The notes beneath the pieces were generated by a model. That model saw only the letters and a list, made by a program, of their open reading frames with translations, did no database searches and was not told the origin of the DNA. Source: Citrus sinensis (lineage: Eukaryota; Streptophyta; Magnoliopsida; Sapindales; Rutaceae). From it: 64,000 bases of DNA. Position numbers and translations under genes: made by a program. Numbering within the stretch: the first letter of the stretch is position 1; the number at the start of each line of letters is the position of its first letter. Location of the stretch: contig NC_068558.1 of NCBI RefSeq assembly GCF_022201045.2, positions 46,651,001 to 46,715,000 on the forward strand, in the 5' to 3' direction. Positions 11,800-23,153 of the stretch are shown in pieces.

Positions 11800-13359
11800 T
11801 AAATGTATAAATAACAAATAAAAGGTTCCAATAATACCACATACATAACAGTTACATTGAAAATAAAAGTCCGGATTTTATTCTTCAAATTCATTAAGTC
11901 ATTTATATTGATGAATGACTTCATTAAGTTCGAAGATCCATAACAGATATGTAAGGAAAAAGAATTTTAATTATTTTTTAAGAAATTAAAGAGGTGTGGA
12001 TAGAATTTAAATTCATTTTTTTCTCATACCTTTTTATAATTTAAGTTTGGGTGACCAACTAAATAAATCTGCTTTAAAAAATACTTTATGAAGTCTCTGA
12101 GGACTAGTTTATTTTGTGTAAAAATACAAATGATCAGATGGTGCTATATATGTTCTGTGCATTATTGTAGCCGCTTAATTAGACCTCTGAGTATTTCAAT
12201 ATTGGTATTTTTCCCTCTCATTAATGTAAAATAGTATTAAGTTTTGAATATATTGCTGTTAATGTCTTGGTGAATTTTGAGAAAATATTAAAAAAAGAAA
12301 AGAAAAAGGTCAAGTATCTTTCTTAAGATATAATGTCAACAATGTCCAGCTTCTTGACAGTACTAAATGCCGACTGCTTACGGATAACAAAATTAAAATT
12401 AAAATGAATTCTAGCAAGACTGGCATCACATATTTTAATTTATTGCTAATCAACACCATATTTTTTTTTTTAATTTATACACAAAAAATCTCAGTTTGAT
12501 TCGTCAAGTCGGGGAAAAAATTAGGTCAATGATAGAAGATTTCCTAATTGATTCTGAAATCCATAGCTGGATGACTGGAACGTCGCTCTCTTGGCAAATA
12601 CATAATAGAAGACTTGAGAATGATCAGCTTGTCCCTTGCTCTCACAAAAATACATCCCACATCTTATAATACATGTGAAGGGTATCTCCAAGTCAATGCA
12701 ACCAAGCATAAAAAATCTGCAATTTCGAAAAAGATTTGGCTATTATTAAATACTAGCAACTAGTTTGAGTCAGGTCTGGAAAATGTTGAAACAATGAAGC
12801 TTTTAAAGTGGCATTATAATTGGTATGTTTAATTAGGTGTGTTGTGACGAAGATTCAAAGGATAATTGCGGAACATTGGGTCATGGGGTAAGTGAAATCA
12901 CATGAACGTGGACACTAAAGAGTCAAAAACATTAAGTAAAGACAGGAGGGAGAGAGAACATGGGAGAGCTGGCTGGCATTCAAAGGGGTATACGCAGGAT
13001 TACTACTGTCTGTATAGCCGTGAGTGTTGAGACGGCTGCCTTTGCGCACACGTTCAGTTCCATTAGAATTACTAGTAAGTCCCCGACTCAACTCAAGCTT
13101 CCCGTGTACCTCTACTCTTCCTTATTAATTTGCAAATATTACTCACTTGGACGTCTTCTAGAAAGTTGGGAAAACCCTAACCCATCCCTACTAGATACAA
13201 TATTACAACCCTGCTTATTAGTCCCTTACCTACTGCTTACATTAGACACGACCCCACGTTTGCTTTTTGGCTTTCGCTTTAAACTTTAGGGCAATTCTAA
13301 CGCCTGCATGACGTGTTGCCTTATATGACTCCAATTTAATTACTTACTCTTGCTCCCAT

Positions 13360-13380
13360 CCCCCCCCCCCCCCCCCCCCC
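13360..13380. repeat. Poly-C tract, 21 C
   Basis: Uninterrupted run of 21 cytosines on the plus strand. It could fold as a G-quadruplex on the other strand, and the length may be unreliable in assemblies. Confidence 0.9.
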
Positions 13381-13490
13381 AACCCTTCAAGAAGCGTTAT
13401 TTATGTAGTATGTGATTATGTGTAGTCAATTACAGTGACGGCAGTATTGCCTTGCTGTGAATTATATATGCTGATATCTAGAAGAGACCA

Positions 13491-13498
<8 letters not shown>

Positions 13499-13523
<25 letters not shown>
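13499..13523. repeat. (GT)n microsatellite
   Basis: About 12 GT units directly after a short AT run. Confidence 0.9.
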
Positions 13524-16074
13524 AATTATATATACAGCCAGACATATTTATTAACCATGCAAGGATCTTTAAACTTGAAAGTATTTTGGAACTTGAATGA
13601 CACCGTTAATTTTGAAGAGGAAAAGATGAACATCCATGCCCAAATATAAAAAATATTATCCCCTTTTATTACCCAAAATTTTTTTAAAAAAAATTAGAAG
13701 TCTAACAAAAGAAATCTTGAACCAACTATGGTGATAACGACCTGCAAAGAAAATAAAGGCACCCAAAGGTAATCCTAAAGCACGCCATGCATGACTGGCT
13801 ATTTGTTGTTGAAAAAAGACTTTATATTTATCATATAGATTCTAAATTACATATAATAGCTAAAGAAGAGTGAAGAGTACAATATATATATATATATATC
13901 ATATATATGGGTAAAATGAAATTGGCATGATAAGTTAAATATAAAGTTATAATGAAAAGTTATTATAGTCCATAGATGGGGAAGACAAGGAAAATAAATG
14001 CATGAAAGGGTTTGCTAATTGCTATCGAGGGTTCCGTGTTAAACTCATCTAATGTGATGGAAACTGACAAAGAAATGCTTTTCCTTTTTCCTCGCTTCCG
14101 TTTTAGCTTTGTTGTCTTTTTCTTTTTATTAGGGATTAGAGCCAATTCAGAATCTTGACTTTGTTTTTCCAAAAAGTCAGTTTCATAATGGGACCTAACT
14201 TGACGGTTTGATCTATTAGCCATTGGGTATCTGGATGGCTCAAGCTCGTCTTAGTAACTTTGAAAATGGAGCGACCTCCTTCTAGAGATGTGTTATCATT
14301 TTCAATCTTATAGACTTTGCTCTCTTCTTTTGTTGTTTTTTGAAATTGAATGGGGGCTTTTATTGCTGTCCCTCTCTTGCCTTATTATTTCTCTCATCTC
14401 TAAGCAGAAAATGAATTGGATTAACATCACGCCACCTAACCCAAACCATCAACTTAATTAAGCCTTTTTTTATTACAAAAACTTAATTAAACATCAGTTC
14501 GTCCTCTAACACCTTAGCTTGAGGGCTTAATTCATTTTACTGTTATTAATTTTTATTTTTCCTTAAAAAACTAAATTATTGCTCTATTAGTGTATTATTA
14601 GCCCAATAGTTCTTTCTTATGATTTTCTAATTATTTGCCAAACAATTGAGTCATACAAAAAATTAATTTTGGTTTGATGTAAATTAAACATTATGTAACC
14701 TAGCAACACCTTATTAGTTGTCCACCTAATTTTTAGCGTAAATTCAAAAATATACAATTCTTTTAAAAATTATCATCGATCCACACCTAAATTGTATGTG
14801 ATCACTTTTTCATTAGTTGTGTTAGAATTTTGTAAGGAATATTTGAAAACAGACCACCGTGCCCCTAGAAATGTATGTGTTATTAAAGGAAACCGAGTAT
14901 AAAGCTTAAAGCATTCAATATTTGTCCAAAATTTACACAATAAGTCTTTGTACACGAGAATAATTTACATATTATTTTCAAGGGCTTAAGAAGATATTGA
15001 AGTCTAAAGCACAACGGATGAAAAGAAAGGGCGTCGGCAAACTCTAGGTGCTGCTTTGGCCAGTCAATGCTGTTCTTTCTTTTTCTTTTGCTTCCATTCT
15101 TTGACTGTTAAAATAGATACAAGTTCAATGAGTTTGTGATCGCACGTTCTCACTGTCATCCACTGGGTCTGCCGTCCAAGTTTCTTCATGATAAAAAGTC
15201 ATGGACCACTAAGAATTAAGTTGATGAAAATTATATAAGGGCGATAACATAACGACGCAATATGCCCAGGATTAAAAATATGACTGTGATTGTGAATTAA
15301 AATCAAAATTCATGCAGAAGCGGTGCAACTTCTAAGCTAAAGTAAATGGGTTTGGTGAGTGAAAACGAAAGTGATTTTTATTTGTAAAGTAACGAGAACA
15401 AACAGGTGGGTTTGTTTTAGCTTAGGAAAGACGTTCAATAGCGGTCTAAAGAGTTTGGAAGAAAGAAAGCAGAGGACCCTCTCCTTCCAAAATAGAAGGC
15501 AAGTTAACTCCCACGTTACTCCTAATCAATCAAAGTCAGTAACCAGTATTATAGGAAGAAAAGTTGGTGCTCTCTTTAAATTTTGATGAGACGGCTGGAA
15601 ATAGAATGGGCCTTTTTTCTTCTTTGTCAAATTTGTCCCACTTCGCCATTTATTTCGTCTTCAAAATAGGACCACTTTTTTCTTTCTCTTAGTCTATGCG
15701 GAGAAGAATAGGTTATTAGCCAATGGCCGTGGATGTTCATATTCTGGTCGAACCAATTAATTTAGGCCACATCAATTTATATAAAATAAAATTATATAAG
15801 AGTTTGTAACTCTTTCATTAATCATCTTGTTTTCTATCCTATATACAGATTAAAAAAATTTCTAAGCGATGAATTTTTAATATCAATCATTGATCTAAAT
15901 TATACAAATTTTAAAATTATAATTTAAAAGTAATCTTGTATACAAAAATATTTAATCACAAAGAAATAGAAAAAGAATAATATGTTATCTTAAATTTATG
16001 CAAATTATATGGGAGAAGAAGTGATGTGACTAATTATGGATGCAAATAATTTGCAGGAAAAATCTAAGAGCTTA

Positions 16075-16254
16075 TTTGTTAAACATCTAAAGTCTTAAAT
16101 TTTATAAATTTCAAACACATTTTTTCAATTTTCTTGTTTATTTTCCTAAACTTATGTTTGATGTTTGTTAAACATTTAAAGTCTGAAATTTTATAAATTT
16201 CAAACTTTTTTTTTTTCAATTTTCTTATTTATTTTCCGTAACTTATGTTTGATT
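16075..16254. repeat. Tandem duplication, about 90-bp unit
   Basis: Unit one (16075-16163) and unit two (16164 to about 16254) both read TTTGTTAAACAT, then TAAAGTC, ATTTTATAAATTTCAAAC, a T-run and TTTATTTTCC. They differ by scattered substitutions and T-run length. AT-rich; no coding content. Confidence 0.8.
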
Positions 16255-16876
16255 TCCAGACACTTATTTTATAAAATAGAAAACATAATTGCTTCATTTA
16301 TTTTGAATTATAAGTACATAAAATGTCAAATAACTATTTAAGATATTTTTCATTTATAAAAATAAACAAGATGTCACTTGTGTTTATATATTAAAAAAAA
16401 GTAAGAAAGAAATCCGATATGTCATTTAAATATTTATATTCAGACTCATTAAACTTCAATCAAATTAAGATCTATTCATATTTTTTAAAAAAATAAATAA
16501 ATACTACCCAAGTGGGCTTAATTAGATTTATTTTGGTCCTTAAAATTACATTTTGTTTGGAGCGGGGTTTTGTAAGGACAATGTAGTTATGCTAATAGCA
16601 TTACTGTTTTGGACCACACAATTGAAGCCCAGTTAGATTCCCACTCCAGCCAATACAAAAGACTTGTGAGGCCTGGACCAACATGTTTTCTGTTGGACCG
16701 GACAGTGAACTGTGGAAGATCTCTCAGGCCTTTTCACAAGGCTTGTGAAGCAGTGGACCAATCATTTATCCATTTTAATATTTTAGTGCTACTACCAATA
16801 CACAGCAAGCATTTCTCAAGCGATATATTGAGACAATTTCTTACAAGAAAATCACATGCCATAAAAGTTTTGAGTT
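16255..16876. other. Intergenic upstream of the chitinase gene
   Basis: A frame at 16609-16941 (+) has no recognisable domain. A short inverted repeat is present: CTTGTGAGGCCTG near 16660 against CAGGCCTTTTCACAAG near 16727. Confidence 0.4.
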
Positions 16877-17288
16877 TTGACTTGCCGCACTGGCAGTGGC
16901 AGGCATGGATTATATCTTCCGCGTATGGTGGTCGATGTTAGCACAATCCACATTAATGGTGGACTTCAGTGGACAGCGATAACTCGAGACTCAGTCCAAA
17001 TTCAATTTTTTTATGATTTATTCTCACAAGTTAACGTGGTTGGTGGGTGTAGTTGCTTGCGTTGACCACGACTGTCTTGCACCAGCAGTCGCCACTCATC
17101 ACCCATGAATTAATCAATCAGAAAAATCCCAAGTCGAACTCTCAATCCAAACGCTTCCTGTCGAAAAAGTAAGTTATAATGTTGACTAATAATATTCTTT
17201 TCGTATACTATTCTATTGTCAAATTGGGTAAAAAACTTGAGCTCTGACTTCGTCGTAACGAATTGCAGGCCAAAGTACGTATATTTTA
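16877..17288 (+). promoter_or_regulatory. Chitinase promoter: W-box cores and TATA box
   Basis: TTGACT (16877-16882), TTGACC (17062-17067) and TTGACT (17182-17187) lie within about 450 bp of the chitinase ATG. TATATTTTA (17280-17288) sits 41 nt before that ATG and is the best TATA candidate. W-boxes are usual in pathogen-induced chitinase promoters; function here is inferred. Confidence 0.45.
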
Positions 17289-17328
17289 AGACCAGCTCTC
17301 TGCTGGCTAAGCAAATTCACAAACGCAT

Positions 17329-18321
17329 ATGGGCATGGCTTCTTCCTCCTTTCCTCCTCTCTTTCTCTCGTTCTTGATATCTATGAGCATGCTCCTCGTC
17401 CTCTGCTTCGCAACACACACAGCTGAAGCTAGGAGAGACAGAGACCCCCTCATCTCCAATCTTGTTAGTAAAGAGCTATTTGCTGCCATATTTTTACACA
17501 AAGACGACAATGCATGCCCAGCAAAAGGTTTTTACACTTACGATTCGTTCATACAAGCCACCAGTTGTTTCCCAAGATTTGGCAACGTGGGAAGTTTAGC
17601 AACTCGCAAGCGTGAGATCGCTGCTTTTCTAGCTCAGATTTCACACGAGACCACGGGTGGATGGGCAACTGCACCCGATGGCCCATTCGCTTGGGGCTTG
17701 TGCTTCAAAGAGGAAGTTACTCCTCAATCCGACTACTGCGACTCTTCCAACCGTAAATGGCCTTGCTATCCTGGAAAATCTTACAAAGGCAGAGGACCTA
17801 TCCAACTATCTTGGTAACTATTATTTATACTCTTCATTTATTTATTTAAGCATTATATATTTGGTTAGGCTCATCAACCATCAAATGTATATCATATGCA
17901 TGTATATATGTCTTTGGTTTAAATTATTTATTTATAGTACATACACATGTGCAGGAATTACAATTATGGACCAGCAGGGAAGGCCTTGGGGTTTGATGGG
18001 CTAAGGAATCCAGAAATTGTAGCCAACAATTCTCTGATTGCATTTAAAACAGCCCTCTGGTTTTGGATGACTGAGCAGAAGCCGAAGCCATCATGCCACA
18101 ATGTTATGATTGGAAAATATGTTCCTACAAAAGCTGATTTAGCCGCTAATCGGACGGTTGGTTTTGGGCTGGTGACGAACATAATCAACGGTGGTCTTGA
18201 GTGTGGAATCCCTAACGATGGACGAGTCAACGACCGGATTGGTTACTTTCGGAGATATGCTAAGTTGCTTAATGTTGATACGGGGAATAACTTGGATTGT
18301 GAAAACCAGAAGTCATTCTAA
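17329..18321 (+). CDS. Class II endochitinase, glycoside hydrolase family 19, 2 exons
   Basis: Exons 17329-17813 and 17955-18321 (852 nt, 283 aa); the intron splits the tryptophan codon of Q-L-S-W-N-Y-N-Y. A second in-frame ATG at 17335 could equally be the start. A hydrophobic signal peptide ([14 protein letters not shown]) comes first. There is no hevein-like CBM18 domain, so class II rather than class I. The GH19 signature [10 protein letters not shown] is present. The catalytic glutamates are expected in [10 protein letters not shown] and in L-C-F-K-E-E, both intact. The second GH19 signature [11 protein letters not shown] is also intact. The protein ends shortly after a late cysteine with no obvious vacuolar propeptide, suggesting an apoplastic enzyme. 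Known role: hydrolysis of chitin beta-1,4 links in fungal walls, typical of defence. Confidence 0.95.
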
Positions 18322-19683
18322 AAACTTTTTCTGTTTGTTTTTAGGTTTAAATAATGCTTTCAAAGTAATTGGAACTTTGTGTTTTGTTCTGTTTTTATTT
18401 TCTGGATTCATTTCTGGATTTGAAGATGTATGCCGATTATAAAATGACGAGCAAAGCTGCTCGCACCCAAGGATATCAAATTGTGAAATTGTGTTGTGTC
18501 TTATTCATGTTATATTAAATTTAAACAAGCACGAATATAATCTATTTATTAATCGTGTCAAAACATTAAAATACGGAGACAAATGATTTATTAATTATAT
18601 TAACCCATTAAATATATTTAACACTAAAAATTAATTTAGAAAATAAAAATATGTTAATATTATTCTTAAAAATATGTCATAGATAAGTTAACGTAGTATA
18701 AATATACACAAATAAATTTATAACGCTAAATAGATATGACATGAATAATTAATATAGTGCACAATATACATATTAGTTAATTTTTTTTCAATAATATTAC
18801 CACATATTAGTTGATATTAATATCATAAACGTGTAATCATATTGAGGTGATCTAATATAAATATGAAATAATTATTTATTGTGTCATGTCCTGTCAACAT
18901 TCAACCTATTTATTAATTGCGCGCGTCGATATCTACCAGTATGAATACGAAAAAATCTCTTATATTTGTATTGTGCAATCGTGTCGTAACCCACTTTACC
19001 CTCTCTACTCCCAACTAAACAAGATCCGTAAAATGAATATGACATTTCGAACATCTCTCTTGTCTTTATCATGTGGTCATTACTCCAGTCTCTAGTGCTT
19101 GGTGCTTGGGTTTTCGCTTCTAGAAATCGAAATTGTGTTTTTAAGAGTGCCCTTCAAAAAACTACCTCACTTTTCGCAGTGGATACCCGGCAATTAATAG
19201 GGTCTCGAATCTGACTATGATCTTGGGCCTAAGTTTTTTGTTCGTCCGGACACTCAAATCTATTGTTTACCATGTCAAAGCTTTATGTTAAAAGAAGAGT
19301 GGTGCTTTTAGCATCTCTTCATTTTTTCTCATAAAACTACTCTTTCATTGTAATTACTTTTGAGACCAAAATAAATTTAATGAAACTCATATTTTATCTC
19401 TTCGAATACTTCAACCTACAAATAAATTTGATTTTTCTGCAAATTTTTCATGTTTTAACAACCCACTTTTATAAATCAATTTTTCTTCTCCAATATCCGA
19501 CTGTTCATTTTTCTAATTAATCTGTACAAATTTAAAATAATTTCTTCTTCCTTCTCCTCTTACAGGTTTAATCGATTCAATACATGAAGCCTACTTTTAA
19601 ATTCTAAAACTAAAATATATTCAATTTAAATTACTTATTTAGCATTCAAAAAGTTATAACTTTTTTTTTTTTTTACCTACAAG
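18322..19683. other. Intergenic between the chitinase gene and the solo LTR
   Basis: AT-rich. The left few hundred bases probably hold the chitinase 3' UTR. No gene or repeat boundary was recognised. Confidence 0.4.
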
Positions 19684-19688
19684 ATAGG

Positions 19689-20872
19689 TGTCACAGCTTC
19701 AAGCCATATAGGCCAATGCCGAGGCTTGGTTTGAGGTCTTGTACCAAGTCGAGGGCAACAGTGTGGGTGTGCGTGGAGACGCTCACTAAAGTAAGGAAAG
19801 TTGGCATGAGTCGTGATAGCAAGTAAGGTTGAGGTATCAAGCGATGCAAGTTTGGTGCACAGGATGGGGCGTGACAATAACTGGCGCACACTAATGGGTA
19901 GTGCATGAGGGCACACAAGGCAGTAAGCGCCAAGGCATGTGTGGACGGCGTGTACACTGGTGAGCAGCGCGCACAAGAGCATGTGAGGTAGTGCATGCCA
20001 AAGCGTGCAGAGGTAGTGCATAACCATAAAGCATGTAGCGCATAGCATATGGAAATATGCATAAGCGCCAAACTATGCGAATATGAGATGCACCCAGGGG
20101 ACATACAGTGGTTGTGTTCAGACAGTGGTAGTTCAGTGTAGAGTATGTTGAATAGAAACTCTCTAGTTGAGGCTACGAAAATAGGCAAAAGTGGGCTAGT
20201 GCTGTTGGAACAATCAAGACTTAGTCAAGCACATCAAAAAATACCTAGGAACGTAGAGATCATGTAGGAAGTGGGCTATTGGTGACTTAATCAAGCTTTT
20301 CCTCGATTTTAGGCATAGTGGCTGATGGTTCCTAACCGCATGGGTAGTGGGAAGTGGCTTGCTAAGTAGTTTCATATCTTATGCCTTAATCACCTATTTA
20401 AGAGGGAACTGGGCAAATACTTCCTAAACTTGAGGGATTGTAATTTGAGATGACATCATGGGAGAACGCCACTTAACCTAGGTAAGTGGGGTTGTCACTT
20501 GTATATAAGGCATGGGTTCTGCACTTTGTAAATAGCTTTTTAAGCTTTTGGTTAGAGAGCTCAAGGAGCATTTAGCTTTGGCAAAGAAGAGTTCTTCCAT
20601 TCTTTGTATAGAGTGTAGTCTCAAAGAGTACACAAGCTTTTGGTTTAAGCTATTTCTTTTCTATTGATGAAGATTTAGGGCCTGGAGCCTTCGTCAAATT
20701 TTTTGTGTTCTTGTTGCCTCATGCCTGATTCTTGTTTATTATTGTTGGTTTGGCTAGTCTATTGCAATAAACTCTATTACGGCGCACTCTGTTGACATTG
20801 TTGAATGGCTGGCTAAGTGAAACTTAGCACCATCACGCGGGTTGTCATATCTTCAAAGAAAAACTGGTAACA
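19689..20872 (+). mobile_element. Solo LTR of an LTR retrotransposon, 1184 bp
   Basis: The segment begins TGTCAC and ends GTAACA (TG...CA) and is flanked on both sides by the identical 5-bp duplication ATAGG (19684-19688 and 20873-20877). Inside, a TATA-like GTATATAAGG near 20503 followed by an AATAAA near 20768 gives the promoter and polyadenylation layout of a plus-oriented LTR. There is no second copy, internal region or polymerase frame in the window, so it is a solo LTR left by recombination between two LTRs. Reading frames at 19677-20188 on the other strand are fortuitous. Superfamily not assigned. Confidence 0.85.
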
Positions 20873-20877
20873 ATAGG

Positions 20878-21901
20878 CATGATTGCATTCTTTAGATTTT
20901 AAACTCGGAAAGTACACAACGAAATTTAGAGAAAAAAAATTACAAATTAGAAAATCATTTATTTAAAGAAGGTCATTTTTGCTATTAAATAAATAGATTT
21001 CAAAACTGGATTTTGATAGAGATAACAGAAGAATGTTAGAAGCACCGCTCTAAAGAGTGATGGAAAGTTGGGCCATACAAAAGTAAAGATTTTCATGGAT
21101 TGCTTATGGCAATTGAAGCAAACATTTGAGTAAAGATTCTCGTGTGGATGTATCTATGAATTTTTATACAAATTTAAGGTTCACAATGGTAGGAAGGGCT
21201 TTGAATTTCACAGTATTGTGAAATTCCAAATTCGCTCAAAAAGTTCATATAAATATCTGTCTGATAATTTTCTTTTATAGTTTGAAAATAGATCTTACAA
21301 TCCGAGTGAAGAATAGAGAACCACTACTTGCTTAATCTATCATTTACACGTGTCCCTAAATTATCACTAAACTCAAAATGTTTAAACAAACAAACAAACA
21401 GCAGAGGACTATAATGGAGTTAAATTATTCATATATATGGATGGCCCTTAGGCGCATAGCCTAACAATGGGCTATTGCTCTCTCTCAATTGTTGAGGGTA
21501 CGAGATTGAGTTCCATAGAGGCTCTCTTTCCTTACCACAAAAATATGGAATATGATGGGAGTTTTCTCTAATGTTGTTAAGTGGGAGTAGATTTTTGAAC
21601 TAGTTTCAGTAGATTTTTGGACTGTATTGTAGACCCATAATCGTAATATTTTTGTAAATTGTAACCATTATATACGTATGGGATGCGTTTTTTTTTTTGA
21701 AGCTGTAAAAAGATTTGTTAGGATGCATGCACTAAGAAAATTTACAGCCAAAACACTACTATTAATGCTCGTATCATTTGCTCTAAAATATATACATAAG
21801 TTTCTGCCTACGCTATTCTTTTTCACTCCTGAACGAAATGTTGTTAGAAAAGAAAGAGAGGCATATATATATATCGATCAAAATCAGCTCAGCAGGCACT
21901 G
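20878..21901. other. Intergenic, 3' flank of the Aux/IAA gene
   Basis: No gene recognised. A plus-strand frame at 21678-21986 overlaps the last Aux/IAA exon on the wrong strand and is not supported. A degenerate stretch at about 21435-21600 resembles the sequence style of old repeats, but no ends were found. Confidence 0.4.
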
Positions 21902-22766
21902 CTACATGGCCCTCGTGATCTTTAATCTCCTCACAGTGGACAAGAACATCCTACAGGCAAACAACACAACAAGATTATCACTTTAATTGTGCTATAAAAA
22001 AACTTAATGAAATTATTTATTAAAAAAATCAGATATAGAAGAAAAATATATCGTTAATTAAAGGGATAAATATATAGATGAAGCTTACTCCCAAGGAACA
22101 TCTCCAACCATCATCCAGTCCCCTTCCTTGTCTTCATATGTTAACACATGGCATGTCTCTGAATAAGCTGATACTGATCCGTCCATCTCAGACCCTGCTT
22201 ATTTGTGCAATTAAAAATTAATTTTATTTTTATTTATCCAGTTAAACTAATTAAAACTGCACCAAAATACAGTTAAATTAACTAACTTACAGATAATATT
22301 GGTGCTGAACATATAATCGAGGGTCCTAATCAAGTCATGGTAACCGTCATGGGCTAATAGATCAAGTTTTCTGCCGATTGGGATCCCTTCCATGTAGACC
22401 TTCACAAAGAACGTAGCACTACTGCCTTCGTTTTCTTCTTCTTCTTCTTCGAGGGCTCTTCTCATAATAAGCGGCTTTGTCGGTGGCCAATCCGATGCTT
22501 GATCATCATCCCCCACACTAACATTGAATATACATAAATAACTACTCATTATTTATCATAACCAAGCAAATTAATTAATGATCATAAGCAGGGTTGCATT
22601 ATCAATCGATATGTATGTATGCATACCTTGGTAGTGAAAAAGGGTCATCTTGTTGAGAGGCCGAGATGCTCAGTCCAAGCCGAAGATCAGTACTAAGGTT
22701 TCTTCTTATCTGAGTGCTGCTCTCAGTAGAAGAGGAAGAACAACTTGCAGCTCTGGCTTTGCCCAT
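21902..22766 (-). CDS. Non-canonical Aux/IAA auxin-response repressor, IAA20/IAA30 type, 4 exons
   Basis: Exons (minus): 22627-22766, 22291-22517, 22089-22194, 21902-21950; 522 nt (173 aa), all junctions in frame. The start M-G-K-A-R with a serine run resembles IAA20/IAA30. Domain I is a short [11 protein letters not shown], an EAR-like L-x-L-x-L repression motif. Where canonical members have the V-G-W-P-P-V degron bound by TIR1/AFB, this protein has S-D-W-P-P-T-K-P: only W-P-P survives. After an acidic glutamate run, the PB1 (III/IV) domain keeps the lysine in F-F-V-K-V, the [10 protein letters not shown] segment and the acidic D-K-E-G-D-W face followed by [10 protein letters not shown]. It can therefore probably still bind ARFs and other Aux/IAAs. 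It ends R-R-L-K-I-T-R-A-M. Expected: a nuclear repressor that is long-lived or weakly auxin-responsive. Confidence 0.92.
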
Positions 22767-22816
22767 TTGCTTCAATTGTGGAGACTGAAGAGGAAGAAGC
22801 CGCCACCCTTGGGCTT

Positions 22817-22826
22817 CTATAAATAG
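22817..22826 (-). promoter_or_regulatory. TATA box of the Aux/IAA gene
   Basis: The minus strand reads CTATTTATAG, 51 nt upstream of the ATG at 22766. That predicts a very short 5' leader of roughly 20 nt and supports this ATG over longer upstream frames. Confidence 0.55.
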
Positions 22827-23121
22827 AGAAATATGGATTATTACTCTGTTGATTGTTGGGGGAGGCATTTTCTTCATATGACTGGTGCTGGGCCTGATAT
22901 GTTGCTGGAGTAGCCGACATGTACACGTGTCCATTAGAAGCCGAACTGGCATAATTTCCTTTTTGAACCCCAAATTAATTAAATGTGCTTCATGTGTGCA
23001 TTATTATTTAATTAACTATTTAAACGTATATACATTTTGTCATTGAGTTCACGCTAAGGTAAAACTTAAAAAGACTCGTAAGCATCATCTTTCATGATCG
23101 CATTAATAGTAGACTTGAATT

Positions 23122-23122
23122 C

Positions 23123-23149
<27 letters not shown>
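23122..23149. repeat. (CT)n microsatellite
   Basis: About 14 CT units, some 360 bp upstream of the Aux/IAA ATG. Confidence 0.9.

Positions 23150-23153
<4 letters not shown>

Larger units (their letters stand above)
11803..16074. other. Long gene-poor AT-rich interval
   Basis: About 4.3 kb without a gene I can support. It includes small frames at 12521-12709 (-), 12960-13289 (+), 13963-14223 (-) and 15359-15586 (+), none with a known domain. The 13963-14223 frame is lysine-rich. Simple repeats are listed separately. Confidence 0.4.

Noticed and set aside
12960-13289. 109-codon plus-strand frame
   Set aside because: No domain, no neighbouring exon pattern, and no plausible promoter or conservation signal visible.
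16609-16941. 110-codon plus-strand frame upstream of the chitinase gene
   Set aside because: No family resemblance, begins at a TTG, and overlaps a short inverted repeat.
19677-20188. Overlapping minus-strand frames of 123 and 165 codons, Cys/His/Leu-rich
   Set aside because: They lie inside the solo LTR, overlap in two frames, and have repetitive low-complexity content without a domain.
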